A DNA stretch of 64,000 nt from Lelliottia sp. JS-SCA-14 (GCF_035593345.1 NZ_CP141606.1:434001-498000), one strand, 5' to 3'. Numbered from the stretch's first letter, positions 8,664-17,876 are shown. The notes: generated from the letters alone by a model not told the origin. A program made the numbers and translations.

Positions 8664-9350
8664 TTAAGTTCGAAACAGGCTGTACTCGTTGCAGAGCACC
8701 AGCACCGCCGGTTCGTCTTCTTCGATGTTGTTGTAGCGCGAGAGCGGCTGCAAAAAATGGTTGTCATGTTCGTCGTCATTCACCGACGACACTTCGCCCA
8801 CCAGCACATCGCCAAACCCGCGCTCTCCCCAGAAACTGTGGTACAGACCGGGCGTGAGACAGATGCTCTCCCCGGGCGTCAGGCGCAGCTGGCTGCCGGG
8901 CGCGTGGGTCTGCATGCAGCCGTCGACCACCACCGTGACGTCGGTGTTTTCCGTCTCTTCATGCCCGCCCGCGTTCCACAGCTCGATAATCAGGTTTCCG
9001 CCGCCGCGATTGATGATGTCTTCGCGTTTACGCCAGTGGAAATGCATCGGCGTGACCTGCCCGTCGCGGACGTGCATGATTTTTTCCGCGTAGGTTTTTT
9101 CGTAGGGCGTGCCGTTCGGCGAGCCGTTGCGCAGGGTGAACAGGGTGAGTCCCTGCGCGAGAAAGTTGTTGCCGCCGAAAGCGGTCACGTCCCAGCCGAG
9201 TTTAAGGTCGAAGACTTCGCGCCAGGCGCAGGCGTCGAGCTGTCGCCACTGGGTCGGCGGAAAGCTGGCGAACGGCGGCAGGTGGACGTCATGCATCGAA
9301 AAGAACTGCCGCGTGTGGCCGAGGATTTCGTTGATGTCGGAGCGTTTCAT
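8664..9350 (-). CDS. D-lyxose ketol-isomerase-like cupin
   Basis: This 228-residue single-domain cupin resembles the D-lyxose isomerase family (EC 5.3.1.15), which interconverts D-lyxose with D-xylulose and D-mannose with D-fructose. Likely metal ligands are His103, His105 and Glu110 in HFHWRKRED, and His171 in LYHSFWGE. It lies 10 bp upstream of the aldolase gene, in the same direction. The combination isomerase-kinase-aldolase parallels the fucose and rhamnose pathways. The family call is good; the natural substrate is inferred. Confidence 0.85.
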   Translation of the reverse strand: MKRSDINEILGHTRQFFSMHDVHLPPFASFPPTQWRQLDACAWREVFDLKLGWDVTAFGGNNFLAQGLTLFTLRNGSPNGTPYEKTYAEKIMHVRDGQVTPMHFHWRKREDIINRGGGNLIIELWNAGGHEETENTDVTVVVDGCMQTHAPGSQLRLTPGESICLTPGLYHSFWGERGFGDVLVGEVSSVNDDEHDNHFLQPLSRYNNIEEDEPAVLVLCNEYSLFRT

Positions 9351-9378
9351 GGGAACTCCTTTTTAGGTGCGCGCTGGG

Positions 9379-9460
9379 CCCCTCACCCCGGCCCTCTCCC
9401 CAGGGGAGAGGGAGAAAAAAGTTCCCTCTCCCTGTGGGAGAGGGTTAGGGTGAGGGCATC
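9379..9460. repeat. CCTCACCC/CTCTCCC hairpin repeat, copy a
   Basis: This is a pair of inverted modules, CCCTCACCCCGGCCCTCTCC and its mirror GGAGAGGGTTAGGGTGAGGG, separating the isomerase gene from the binding-protein gene. Similar elements occur near 13076, 20408, 23652, 32746 and 61536, always between genes. Confidence 0.75.
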
Positions 9461-9474
9461 AAACCGCACAAATA

Positions 9475-10416
9475 TTACTTAACCGTCCACCCCTTATACG
9501 TCCCGACACTCTTCTTATCGATCATCGTCACCGGGATCAGCACAGGCTCTTTCGGCGCAGGTTTGCCCTGCAGAATGTCATACCCGATCTCCACCGCTTT
9601 GGCCGCCATCACCTGCGGATCCTGCGCTGGCGTTGCCACAAACAGGGAGTTCTCGCGCTTCAGTGCCTCTTCGCCGTCCGGGCTGCCGTCCACGCCGACG
9701 ATGAAGAACTCGCTGCGCTGGGCCTGTTTCGCTGCCAGATCGGCACCGATCGCCGTTGGATCGTTAATGGCGAACACGCCGTCGATCTTCGGATTGGCCG
9801 CCAGCAGGGCGGTCATGACCTCCAGCCCGCCTTCGCGACTGCCTTTGGCGTTCTGGTTATCCGACAGCACTTTGATATCCGGGTGGCGCTTGAACTCGGT
9901 CTGACAGCCTTCGACACGGTTTTGCACCGCGGAGACCGGCGGTCCGTTGATGATCACTACGTTGCCTTTGCCTTTCAGGCGGTCGGTGATGTATTTACAG
10001 GCCATTTCGCCCGCCTGGGTGTTATCGGAGGTGATGGTCGCATCGGCCCCTTCGGCCGCCACGTCAACTGCCACCACCACGATCCCCGCCTCTTTCGCGC
10101 GCTTCACCGCCGGGCCGATCCCTTTCGAGTCGGCGGCGTTAAGAATTATCATATCGACCTTCGCGGCGATAAAATTATCAATCTGAGAAACCTGCTGGCC
10201 CAGATCGTAGCCGCTGGAGACTAGCGTCACCTTGACGTTATCCCCCGCCAGTTTGCGGGCTTCCAGCTCCGCCCCTTTGGTGATCTGCACGAAGAACGGG
10301 TTGGCGAGATCGCCCACCGTCACGCCGATGGATTTCAGATCTTTCGCCTGCGCAAACGGGGCTGCGGCAAGCAGTGCGCCAGCACAGAGCGCGGTAACCA
10401 GTGGCTTCAATCTCAT
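9475..10416 (-). CDS. periplasmic sugar-binding protein of ribose-type ABC importer
   Basis: This 313-residue protein has a signal peptide (MRLKPLVTALCAGALLAAAPFAQA, cleaved near residue 24) and a type I periplasmic-binding fold of the RbsB family. Family features include DLANPFFVQITKGAELEARK near the N-terminus, GPPVSAVQNRVEG in the hinge and INDPTAIGADLAAKQ. It should capture the sugar that feeds the isomerase. It is 32 bp downstream of the permease gene. The ligand is unknown; similarity to RbsB does not prove ribose. Confidence 0.88.
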   Translation of the reverse strand: MRLKPLVTALCAGALLAAAPFAQAKDLKSIGVTVGDLANPFFVQITKGAELEARKLAGDNVKVTLVSSGYDLGQQVSQIDNFIAAKVDMIILNAADSKGIGPAVKRAKEAGIVVVAVDVAAEGADATITSDNTQAGEMACKYITDRLKGKGNVVIINGPPVSAVQNRVEGCQTEFKRHPDIKVLSDNQNAKGSREGGLEVMTALLAANPKIDGVFAINDPTAIGADLAAKQAQRSEFFIVGVDGSPDGEEALKRENSLFVATPAQDPQVMAAKAVEIGYDILQGKPAPKEPVLIPVTMIDKKSVGTYKGWTVK

Positions 10417-10448
10417 GCTGTTTTCCTCATTATCGTAGGGTGTTGTTG

Positions 10449-11444
10449 TTATGCACTTTGATGGTGTCGGGTACGGTATTTGTCGATCAGCACCGCAATG
10501 ATGATCACCGCCCCTTTGATCACCAGTTGCCAGAAGTAGGACACGCCCATCAACGTCATGCCGTTGTTCAGGGTGGCGATGATCAGCGCGCCGACCAGCG
10601 TGCCGGTGATCGTGCCGATCCCGCCGACGAAACTGGTCCCGCCGAGGATCACCGCCGCGATGGCGTCCAGCTCATAGCCGGTGCCTAAGTTGCCGTTAGC
10701 GCTGTACAGCCTGGATGCGCTCATCACCCCGCCGAGGCCCGACAGCAGGCCGCTCATGCCGTAGACAAACAGCAGCACCAGCCAGACTTTGATCCCGGTG
10801 AGACGCGCGGCCTGCATGTTGCCGCCCACCGCGTAGATATGAACGCCAAGGGTGGTGCGGCGCAGAATGAACCAGCACACCACAATCACCGCCAGGGCGA
10901 TCACCACCAGCCACGGGATCGGGCCGAGATAGTTATTGCCGATCCATTCAAAATTGATATTCGAGTTGATGACCGTGGTGCCGTCGGCCAGCAGATAGGC
11001 CGCGCCGCGCAGGGCCGTGTAGGTGCCGAGGGTGACAATGAACGGCGGCAGTCCGGCAAAGGCCACCAGCGCGCCGTTGAACAGTCCCAGCACCATGCCG
11101 AGCATCAGCGCCGCCGGGATCGACAGCATCGCCAGTTCGGGAATAAGGGAGACCACCATCGCCGCCACCGCCGTGGTGCCGAGAATCGACCCCACCGACA
11201 GGTCGATCCCGCCGGTCAAAATGATGAAAGTCATCCCGGCGGCCAGCACGATGTTGATCGACGCCTGACGGGTGATGTTGAGCAGATTGCTTTCGGTGAA
11301 GAAGTTCGGCGCGATAAAGCCAAACACCGCCACGATCAGGATCAGAATCGGCAAAATCCCGACCGTTTGCATCAGATCGCTCATCAGCATTTTTTTGGCG
11401 GAGGCGGATTTCGCCACCTGCTGCGGGTTAGTTGAATGTGTCAT
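10449..11444 (-). CDS. RbsC-type ABC sugar permease
   Basis: This 331-residue inner-membrane protein has about eight to ten hydrophobic segments. It contains the family blocks [31 protein letters not shown] and [20 protein letters not shown] of ribose/xylose-type permeases. Its ATG overlaps the ATPase stop by 4 bp (11441-11444). A homodimer of this protein would form the channel of the importer. Confidence 0.9.
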   Translation of the reverse strand: MTHSTNPQQVAKSASAKKMLMSDLMQTVGILPILILIVAVFGFIAPNFFTESNLLNITRQASINIVLAAGMTFIILTGGIDLSVGSILGTTAVAAMVVSLIPELAMLSIPAALMLGMVLGLFNGALVAFAGLPPFIVTLGTYTALRGAAYLLADGTTVINSNINFEWIGNNYLGPIPWLVVIALAVIVVCWFILRRTTLGVHIYAVGGNMQAARLTGIKVWLVLLFVYGMSGLLSGLGGVMSASRLYSANGNLGTGYELDAIAAVILGGTSFVGGIGTITGTLVGALIIATLNNGMTLMGVSYFWQLVIKGAVIIIAVLIDKYRTRHHQSA

Positions 11445-12958
11445 GAGTTCACCGCCTGATGAGTGTCGTTGACGCCGGTTGCCAGCGTCATAATATTTTC
11501 CTGAGTGATGCTTTCGCCGAGCAGCTCCCCGGCAATACTCCCTTCGCGCATCACGTAGACCCGGTCGCTCATGCCGACCACCTCCGGCAGTTCGCTGGAG
11601 ATCATCAGGATCGCCACGCCCTTGCGTGCCATCTGGTTCATGATCCGGTAGATCTCGCTTTTTGCCCCGACGTCCACGCCACGCGTCGGCTCATCGAGGA
11701 TCAGAATGCGCGGGCCAATCGCCACCCAGCGGGAGATCAGCAGCTTTTGCTGATTGCCGCCGGACAAGCCACCTGCGCGCACCTGGGAGTGCGGGACGCG
11801 AATGTTGAGCAGGGCGATGGCGTCATCGGAGATCGACTGGGCTTTTTTGCGGTCGAGCATGCCCCAGGTGGAATCGCGCTCCAGCGTCGCCATGGTGATG
11901 TTCTCCTGCGCCGCCAGCTCCAGAAACAGCCCCTGTTCTTTGCGGTTCTCGGTTAAAAACCCGATGCCGTGGTCGATGGCGGCGCGCGGGGAGTGGATCA
12001 CCACCGGCTCGCCGTCGACTTCAATCATGCCGCCCGTCGCTTTGCGCACGCCGAAGATCAGCTGCGCCAGCTCCGAACGTCCGGCCCCGACCAGCCCGGC
12101 GAGACCGACGATCTCCCCGGAGCGCACCTGCAGGCTGCACGGCTGCACTTTTTTGCCGTCCGTCAGGTGATGAACGTTAAGGCGTGCGCTGCCGAGGGGG
12201 ATATCGCGCTCTTTGTTAAACAGGTCGCTTAAGGGGCGGCCAACCATCATCCTGACCAACTCGGAGGCGTTGAGTTTGTCGCGGGTCAGGCTGCCGACGT
12301 ACTGCCCGTCGCGCAGGACGCTGACACGGTCGGAGAGCTCGTACACCTCCGCCATGCGGTGGCTGATGTAGATAATCGCCATCCCCTCATCGCGCAGGCG
12401 CAGAATCAGTTCAAACAGGCGGTGAGTTTCGCGCGAGGAGAGAGCGGCGGTGGGTTCGTCCATCACCAGCACGCGGCTGTTGCGGTGCAGCGCGCGGGCG
12501 ATTTCCACCTGCTGCTGCTCGGCGATGGTCAGTTTCATCACTAAATCCGTGGCTTTGAAATGGGCGCCGAGGCGGTCAATTACCGTCTGGGCCTGCGCGG
12601 CCATCTCTTTGCGCTGCACCAGCCCGGCGCGCGACAGCTCGCTGCCGAGGAAAATATTTTCCGCCACCGTGAGGTTCGGCGCGAGCTGCATCTCCTGATA
12701 AATCAGGGTAATGCCTGCGGCCAGGGCGTCTTTCGGGCCTTTGATGTGATACGGCTGGCCGTCGATCAGGATCTCACCGCTGGTGGCGGTATACGCCCCC
12801 GCGAGTATTTTCATGAGGGTGCTTTTGCCTGCGCCGTTTTCGCCCATTAACGCGTGGATCTCGCCGGGCCAGACCGTCAGATCCACACCCTTGAGCGCGT
12901 GGAAGTTGCCAAAGGTTTTGGCAATGTTGCGCATCTCTAATACCGGGGTCCTGCTCAT
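11441..12958 (-). CDS. RbsA-type ABC sugar importer ATPase (tandem nucleotide-binding domains)
   Basis: This 505-residue protein carries two fused ABC domains. The first has Walker [10 protein letters not shown], a degenerate signature ([15 protein letters not shown]) and Walker [12 protein letters not shown]. The second has the [11 protein letters not shown]-loop variant, the signature LSGGNQQK and [12 protein letters not shown]. This asymmetric pair is normal for sugar importers of this class. It is the first gene of the minus-strand operon, with CAGGAGAT in front of the ATG at 12958. It energises uptake through the adjacent permease. Confidence 0.92.
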   Translation of the reverse strand: MSRTPVLEMRNIAKTFGNFHALKGVDLTVWPGEIHALMGENGAGKSTLMKILAGAYTATSGEILIDGQPYHIKGPKDALAAGITLIYQEMQLAPNLTVAENIFLGSELSRAGLVQRKEMAAQAQTVIDRLGAHFKATDLVMKLTIAEQQQVEIARALHRNSRVLVMDEPTAALSSRETHRLFELILRLRDEGMAIIYISHRMAEVYELSDRVSVLRDGQYVGSLTRDKLNASELVRMMVGRPLSDLFNKERDIPLGSARLNVHHLTDGKKVQPCSLQVRSGEIVGLAGLVGAGRSELAQLIFGVRKATGGMIEVDGEPVVIHSPRAAIDHGIGFLTENRKEQGLFLELAAQENITMATLERDSTWGMLDRKKAQSISDDAIALLNIRVPHSQVRAGGLSGGNQQKLLISRWVAIGPRILILDEPTRGVDVGAKSEIYRIMNQMARKGVAILMISSELPEVVGMSDRVYVMREGSIAGELLGESITQENIMTLATGVNDTHQAVNS

Positions 12959-13070
12959 GGCGGATCTCCTGTGAAGGTCGATATCAGCAGTCCATCACAG
13001 GTTCGTAAATGCAAAATGTCAGAAGCCGTTCATATTTGTCATAGTTATGAATAGTTAACTGATGTCACAT
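12959..13070. promoter_or_regulatory. divergent control region of the sugar operon and its sensor kinase
   Basis: Three copies of TGTCA occur at 13017, 13037 and 13063; the first two are 20 bp apart, i.e. about two helical turns. The inverted repeat TTCATA...TATGAA spans roughly 13029-13051. Tandem direct repeats at this spacing are typical targets of OmpR-family regulators, so this may be the operator of the adjacent two-component system. Inference only. Confidence 0.4.
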
Positions 13071-13075
13071 TTTCC

Positions 13076-13156
13076 CCCTCACCCCAGCCCTCTCCCACAG
13101 GGAGAGGGGGATACGAGTTCCCTCTCCCTGTGGGAGAGGGTTAGGGTGAGGGCATC
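13076..13156. repeat. CCTCACCC/CTCTCCC hairpin repeat, copy b
   Basis: It has the same inverted modules as copy a. It is open in the frame of the downstream kinase and so mimics an N-terminal extension of that protein. Confidence 0.75.
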
Positions 13157-13184
13157 AGACCGCACCACACCGGAGCCAACAACT

Positions 13185-15464
13185 ATGCCATCACGCCGCC
13201 CCCCCTTTTTCGCCAGCGCCCGTGGCCGTCTGCTGATCTTCAATCTGCTGGTGGTGGCGGTGACGCTGATGGTCAGCGGCGTGGCGGTACTCGGCTTTCG
13301 TCATGCCAGCCAGATTCAGGAGCAGGTCCAGCAGCAGACCCTGAATGACATGACCGGCAGCATGAATCTGGCGCGCGATACCGCCAACGTGGCCACGGCG
13401 GCGGTGCGTCTTTCGCAGGTAGTGGGGGCGCTGGAATACAAAAGCGAGGCCGACAGGCTGAAGCAGACCCAGACGGCGCTGCGCCATTCGCTGGAACAGC
13501 TCGCCGACGCACCGCTGGCGCAGGAAGAACCGGCGCTGGTGGCACGAATCATTCGTCGGAGTAATGAATTACAGCAGAGCGTCACCGGGATGCTGGAGCG
13601 CGGCCAGCGGCGGCATCTCGAGCGCAACGCGCTGCTCAGTTCGCTCTATCAAAGCCAAAGTTTTTTGCGCCATTTGCAGGACATCAACCGTCGCTTCGGC
13701 GATAACGTGCCGGACGCGCGACAGCTGGCGGAAATGGACCGGCTGATTATGGCGGCGATTGAAACCCCGTCTCCGCGGGCCACCATTCAGCAGCTGAATA
13801 CGGTCACGACCACGCTGCCGCAGACTGCCCGCCAGCCGGTGATCGACTTTGTCCTGCCGGATTTCAATGCCGAGCTGAGCAAGCTCGCTCCCCTCTCCAG
13901 GCAGCTTGAAGAGAGCGATCTCGCCATCAGCTGGTACATGTTCCACATCAAAGCGCTGGTGGCGATTTTAAACAGCGATATCAATCAGTATGTGGCGCAG
14001 GTGGCGCAGGCGTCCGAGCTGCGTACCGCGCAAAGCCACAAAGAGCTGCGCTCCATCAGCGTCTTTATCAGCGTCTTCGCCGTGCTGGCGCTAATCATTA
14101 CCGGCTGTGCGTGCTGGTACATCTACCGCAACTTAGGCTCCAACCTGACGGCGATTTCCCGGGCGATGTCGCGTCTGGCCCACGGCGAACCGGATGTGTC
14201 GGTGCCCGCGCTCCAGCGTCGGGACGAGCTGGGCGAGCTGGCGCGCGCGTTCAACGTTTTTGCCCGCAACACCGCGTCGCTGGAGCACACCACCCGGCTG
14301 CTGAAAGAGAAAACCACCCAGATGGAGATCGACCGTCTCGAGCGCGTGGGGCTGGAGGAGGCGCTGCTGCACAGTCAAAAAATGAAAGCCGTCGGGCAAC
14401 TGACGGGTGGGCTGGCGCATGATTTTAACAACCTGCTGGCGGTGATCATCGGCAGCCTGGAGCTGGTCGATCCCGAGTCGCCCGATGCGCCGCGCATCAC
14501 CCGCGCGCTGAAAGCCGCCGAGCGCGGCGCGCTCCTGACCCAGCGCCTGCTGGCTTTCTCGCGCAAACAGTCCCTGCACCCGCACGCGGTGGAGATGAAA
14601 CCCCTGCTGGAAAACCTCGGCGAGCTGATGCATCACTCGCTGCCCGCCACTCTGACGCTGGATATTGAAGCGCAACACCCGGCGTGGCCCGCGTGGATTG
14701 ACGTCAGCCAGCTGGAAAACGCGATTATTAACCTGGTGATGAACGCCCGCGACGCGATGGAGGGGCAGAGCGGCGTGATCCGCATTCGGACCTGGAACCA
14801 ACGCGTGACCCGCAGCGACGGGCGCAGGCAGGATATGGTCGCGCTGGAGGTGATCGACCATGGATGCGGGATGTCGCAGGAGGTGAAATCTCAGGTGTTC
14901 GAACCCTTCTTCACCACCAAACAGACGGGCAGCGGCAGCGGGTTGGGCTTGTCGATGGTGTATGGGTTTGTGCGCCAGTCCGGCGGGCGGGTTGAAATCG
15001 AAAGCGCGCCGGGGCAGGGCACCACCGTACGCCTCCAGCTCCCGCGCTCCGCGCAGGCGGTGGTCTCAGGCGATGAAATGCCCGCAACAGCAGAAACCGA
15101 ACAGAGCGATCGGCTGGTGCTAGTTCTCGAAGATGAAACCGACGTGCGCCAGACCCTGTGCGAACAGCTGCATCAGCTCGGCTACCTGACGCTGGAGGCC
15201 GAAACCGGCGAACAGGCGCTGGCGATGCTGGAGGCGTCATCTGATATCGAACTCTTTATCAGCGACCTGATGCTGCCCGGCACAATGAGCGGCGCGGAGG
15301 TGATCCACCACGTCCGCACCCATTTCCCGCATCTCCCGGTGCTGCTGGTCAGCGGCCAGGATTTACGTCCGACCCACAACCCGCAGCTGCCCGACGTGGA
15401 GCTACTGCGAAAACCCTTCACCCGAGCGCAGCTGGCACAGGCGCTGCGGAAGGTGTCGGGGTAA
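13185..15464 (+). CDS. hybrid sensor histidine kinase of the sugar cluster
   Basis: This 759-residue membrane kinase has TM1 (about 15-37), a mostly helical periplasmic domain of about 250 residues, TM2 (about 289-311) and a HAMP region. Its histidine phosphotransfer domain has phospho-His412 in GGLAHDFNNLL. The ATPase domain has NLVMNARDAM and GSGSGLGLSMVYG. The C-terminal receiver has Asp694 in FISDLMLPG. No Hpt domain follows the receiver. The ATG at 13185 is chosen because the upstream in-frame codons lie in an intergenic repeat. It probably senses the sugar, or the sugar-loaded binding protein, and controls the operon through the OmpR-type regulator. A second, nearly identical copy of its last 63 bp lies at 16227. 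Confidence 0.9.
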   Translation: MPSRRPPFFASARGRLLIFNLLVVAVTLMVSGVAVLGFRHASQIQEQVQQQTLNDMTGSMNLARDTANVATAAVRLSQVVGALEYKSEADRLKQTQTALRHSLEQLADAPLAQEEPALVARIIRRSNELQQSVTGMLERGQRRHLERNALLSSLYQSQSFLRHLQDINRRFGDNVPDARQLAEMDRLIMAAIETPSPRATIQQLNTVTTTLPQTARQPVIDFVLPDFNAELSKLAPLSRQLEESDLAISWYMFHIKALVAILNSDINQYVAQVAQASELRTAQSHKELRSISVFISVFAVLALIITGCACWYIYRNLGSNLTAISRAMSRLAHGEPDVSVPALQRRDELGELARAFNVFARNTASLEHTTRLLKEKTTQMEIDRLERVGLEEALLHSQKMKAVGQLTGGLAHDFNNLLAVIIGSLELVDPESPDAPRITRALKAAERGALLTQRLLAFSRKQSLHPHAVEMKPLLENLGELMHHSLPATLTLDIEAQHPAWPAWIDVSQLENAIINLVMNARDAMEGQSGVIRIRTWNQRVTRSDGRRQDMVALEVIDHGCGMSQEVKSQVFEPFFTTKQTGSGSGLGLSMVYGFVRQSGGRVEIESAPGQGTTVRLQLPRSAQAVVSGDEMPATAETEQSDRLVLVLEDETDVRQTLCEQLHQLGYLTLEAETGEQALAMLEASSDIELFISDLMLPGTMSGAEVIHHVRTHFPHLPVLLVSGQDLRPTHNPQLPDVELLRKPFTRAQLAQALRKVSG
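15402..15464 (+). repeat. 63-bp direct repeat, copy 1 (3' end of the kinase gene)
   Basis: The last 63 bp of the histidine kinase gene, up to and including TAA, recur at 16227-16289 with three mismatches. The two copies bracket the GNAT-like gene. Confidence 0.9.
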
Positions 15465-15580
15465 CGTTTTTAGGATTTCATCAATCGTATCGGCAAACAA
15501 AGCGGTGCTAATCTGAGCAAAATTTAGCGGAGTGGGATATAAAGGGAATTATGCCGGTACTGACAAGAGGGGACTCACAG

Positions 15581-16213
15581 ATGATTGTGATGCCTACAAC
15601 TTATAGCCCGATGACCGTGGCCCGTTCATTTCAACTGGTTGAAGAGTTTGAGCTTTCCGGGCGCGTGCTGCATGTGATTTATGACAGCCAGACACCCCGC
15701 GCGGCAATCATTGAAGCCGATATTGAAACCTTTGATGGCGTACCTCGACATCGGGTGGTTGCAGCACTCGATCTGCAGCGCAAAGCGCAGTTAGGTAAGG
15801 ATATTGTCGCCGTCGAGCGCTGCTGGGAAGATGCAAACCTGGTCCAGGTTGAGGGTATCTGCGTGGCCCCCGGCGAGCGAGATAAAGGGCTGGCGACACG
15901 CTTGTACGAGGCCTTGATTCTGCAATGCGGCATCACGCTGGTCAGTGATTTTGAACAATACGACGGCGGGAAAATGCTCTGGCAAAAGATTGCCCGCGAG
16001 TCTGACCACATCGTTGTCTTCGTGCTGGACACTGAACAAAGCGCATTCTGGCCTTATGACGGCAGCAAGGTGGTATACGATGGCGGCTGCATTCCTGAAG
16101 AGCGCATCTGGAGCCTCTCTCCCGATCAAAAATGCCATGGGATCGTTTTGGTTGCTGAAAGTAAAACGAAAGCCAGCCAGATGATGGAAGATCCCGCACG
16201 CTTTCGCATTTGA
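15581..16213 (+). CDS. GNAT-like acetyltransferase of unknown role, in an inserted segment
   Basis: This 210-residue protein contains a GNAT-like acetyl-CoA motif, VEGICVAPGERDKGLATRLY, at about residues 95-115. It continues into a TLVSDFEQYDGGKMLW segment of the kind that follows it in acetyltransferase folds. The C-terminal 70 residues resemble nothing I recognise. The ATG at 15581 has a good AGAGGGG ribosome site; an in-frame ATG at 15551 is less well spaced. The gene stands alone in an 825-bp unit bounded by direct repeats of the upstream kinase gene, with no integrase or transposase beside it. It could be a phage or plasmid cargo gene, an acetylating toxin or a modifying enzyme. No function is claimed. 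Confidence 0.6.
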   Translation: MIVMPTTYSPMTVARSFQLVEEFELSGRVLHVIYDSQTPRAAIIEADIETFDGVPRHRVVAALDLQRKAQLGKDIVAVERCWEDANLVQVEGICVAPGERDKGLATRLYEALILQCGITLVSDFEQYDGGKMLWQKIARESDHIVVFVLDTEQSAFWPYDGSKVVYDGGCIPEERIWSLSPDQKCHGIVLVAESKTKASQMMEDPARFRI

Positions 16214-16226
16214 GGATCCTCCGTAT

Positions 16227-16289
16227 CTGCTGCGAAAACCCTTCACCCGAGCGCAACTGGCGCAGGCGCTGCGGAAGGTGTCGGGGTAA
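16227..16289 (+). repeat. 63-bp direct repeat, copy 2
   Basis: This is a near-exact copy (60 of 63 bases) of the end of the kinase gene, including CGAAAACCCTTCACCCGAGC and GGTGTCGGGGTAA. It overlaps the 3' end of alsK on the other strand by 47 bp, so this copy probably marks the original kinase-alsK junction. Confidence 0.9.
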
Positions 16290-17187
16290 AGCGGCTGCGG
16301 GCCAGTGTGGCTGCGCCCTGTGCGCCGTTAAAGGCAGAGGAGGAGGCCGCGATAAAGCGGACCGCCTGATACGGCAACGGTCGGCGCAGGTGCTGCTTAA
16401 TTTTTTCGATCAGCGACTCCTGCGGGAATCCAGGCATATCCATCACTCCACCGCCAAGAATGACCGCATCGGGATCGAACAGATTCACGCTGGTGGCGAT
16501 GGCGCGCGCGGCATGGTCGAGAAGCGCCTGGACAAAAGGTTCGTCTGCGGCTTCGGTAAAAATATCGCCCAGCGCGTATTCCCGCGGCTGCTGCTGATAC
16601 CAGTTCGCCAGGGCAATCCCGGAGCAGACGGTCTCCAGACATCCCGAATTCCCGCATCCGCAGCGCAGTGACCTGTCGCCCTGCGGAATATGACCCAGTT
16701 CGCCCGCCACACCGTGCGCGCCAGTCCAGGGCGCACCGTTCAGCCAGATGGCAAAGCCCATGCCCGTTCCCAGATAGGCAGCCAGAACCTGCTGATTCAC
16801 AAGATCGTTTTGCGCCACGTCGAAGGAGAGCTGTAAATTGACGTCGCGGGAAAATTCCACCGGACAGCCGAGTGCATCTTCCAGTTTACCTGCCAGATCG
16901 TGCAGCTCTGTCGTCTGCAGCGGCAGATTGGGGGTCGAGATGATGGTGCGTTTGTCTTTGCCGACCAGCGCCGGAAAGCCCATCACCAGCCCGCAGCAGC
17001 GGGCCTGAAAGTGGTCGACCTGCGCCTGGATCATCGCGGCCACGCCGCACACCACGCCATGACGAATGACCTCCGCGGTGCGCTGTTTTTCGCAGTGCAG
17101 CACCTCGCCATCCTCCGACTGCAGGCAAAAACGGATATGCGTTGCCCCCATATCCACGCCTGCCACCACGTTACGCCGATTTTGCAT
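16243..17187 (-). CDS. alsK: D-allose kinase AlsK
   Basis: This 314-residue ROK-family sugar kinase phosphorylates D-allose at C6. The N-terminal phosphate loop is [11 protein letters not shown]. The zinc-binding segment [11 protein letters not shown] and the ROK GELGH motif are present, and [19 protein letters not shown] matches E. coli AlsK. The protein is about five residues longer than E. coli AlsK. Its last 15 codons are read antisense through the duplicated kinase 3' end (16243-16289). The start overlaps the end of alsE by 17 bp. Confidence 0.93.
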   Translation of the reverse strand: MQNRRNVVAGVDMGATHIRFCLQSEDGEVLHCEKQRTAEVIRHGVVCGVAAMIQAQVDHFQARCCGLVMGFPALVGKDKRTIISTPNLPLQTTELHDLAGKLEDALGCPVEFSRDVNLQLSFDVAQNDLVNQQVLAAYLGTGMGFAIWLNGAPWTGAHGVAGELGHIPQGDRSLRCGCGNSGCLETVCSGIALANWYQQQPREYALGDIFTEAADEPFVQALLDHAARAIATSVNLFDPDAVILGGGVMDMPGFPQESLIEKIKQHLRRPLPYQAVRFIAASSSAFNGAQGAATLARSRFTPTPSAAPAPVALG

Positions 17188-17866
17188 GAGGCATTACCTC
17201 GTTTCGGGCCGCCAGAATTTGCTCGCTCATCAGCTGCCAGGCGTCGCCAATATTATCCGCATGATTGAACAGTCCAGAGGTGCCGACAATAAACACATCC
17301 GCGCCCGCCGCCATCAGCTCTCGATAGGTTCCCTGGTTGCAGGACCCGTCGATTTCAATCTCAAAACTGAGGCCTTCACGCTCGCGCCAGCTTTTCAGCT
17401 CGGCGATTTTATCGAGCATCTCCGGGATAAAGGGCTGTCCGGCAAAGCCCGGGTCGACGGTCATCACCGTGATTTTGTCCGCCTTATGAATATAGTATTT
17501 CATGGCGTCCACCGGCGTTTCCGGGTTGAGGATCAGCCCGACCTTCATGCCGTGGCGGCGTATCTCTTCGATCAGACGGAACGCCTGGCCGTTGATCGTC
17601 TCGGGGTGCAGGGTGATGTAATCCGCCCCGGCACGCGCCAAATCACCGATGTAATCCTGCGGACGCGTCACCATCAGGTGGCAGTCCAGCGGTTTGCTCG
17701 CGAGCTTTTTCACCTGACCGACAAAAAACGGCGACAGCGTCAGGTTCGGGACAAAATGGCCGTCCATGATGTCGATATGGAAATAGTCGGCGTGCTGGTC
17801 AATAAAGGCGATTTGTTCCTGGAACCTGGCGAGGTCCATGCACATCAGAGAAGGAGAAATTTTCAT
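17171..17866 (-). CDS. alsE: D-allulose-6-phosphate 3-epimerase AlsE
   Basis: This 231-residue TIM-barrel epimerase of the ribulose-phosphate 3-epimerase family converts D-allulose 6-phosphate to D-fructose 6-phosphate. Conserved elements are [26 protein letters not shown] (metal and acid/base Asp), [23 protein letters not shown] and EIDGSCN. Length equals E. coli AlsE. It sits 10 bp after alsC and overlaps alsK. Confidence 0.95.
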   Translation of the reverse strand: MKISPSLMCMDLARFQEQIAFIDQHADYFHIDIMDGHFVPNLTLSPFFVGQVKKLASKPLDCHLMVTRPQDYIGDLARAGADYITLHPETINGQAFRLIEEIRRHGMKVGLILNPETPVDAMKYYIHKADKITVMTVDPGFAGQPFIPEMLDKIAELKSWREREGLSFEIEIDGSCNQGTYRELMAAGADVFIVGTSGLFNHADNIGDAWQLMSEQILAARNEVMPHAKSA

Positions 17867-17876
17867 GTCAGATTCC

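Noticed and set aside
13062-13184. 41-codon N-terminal extension of the hybrid kinase
   Set aside because: It reads through an intergenic hairpin repeat (PPHPSPLPQGEG and SLWERVRVRAS), which appears in other gaps as the same meaningless peptide. A good start exists at 13185.
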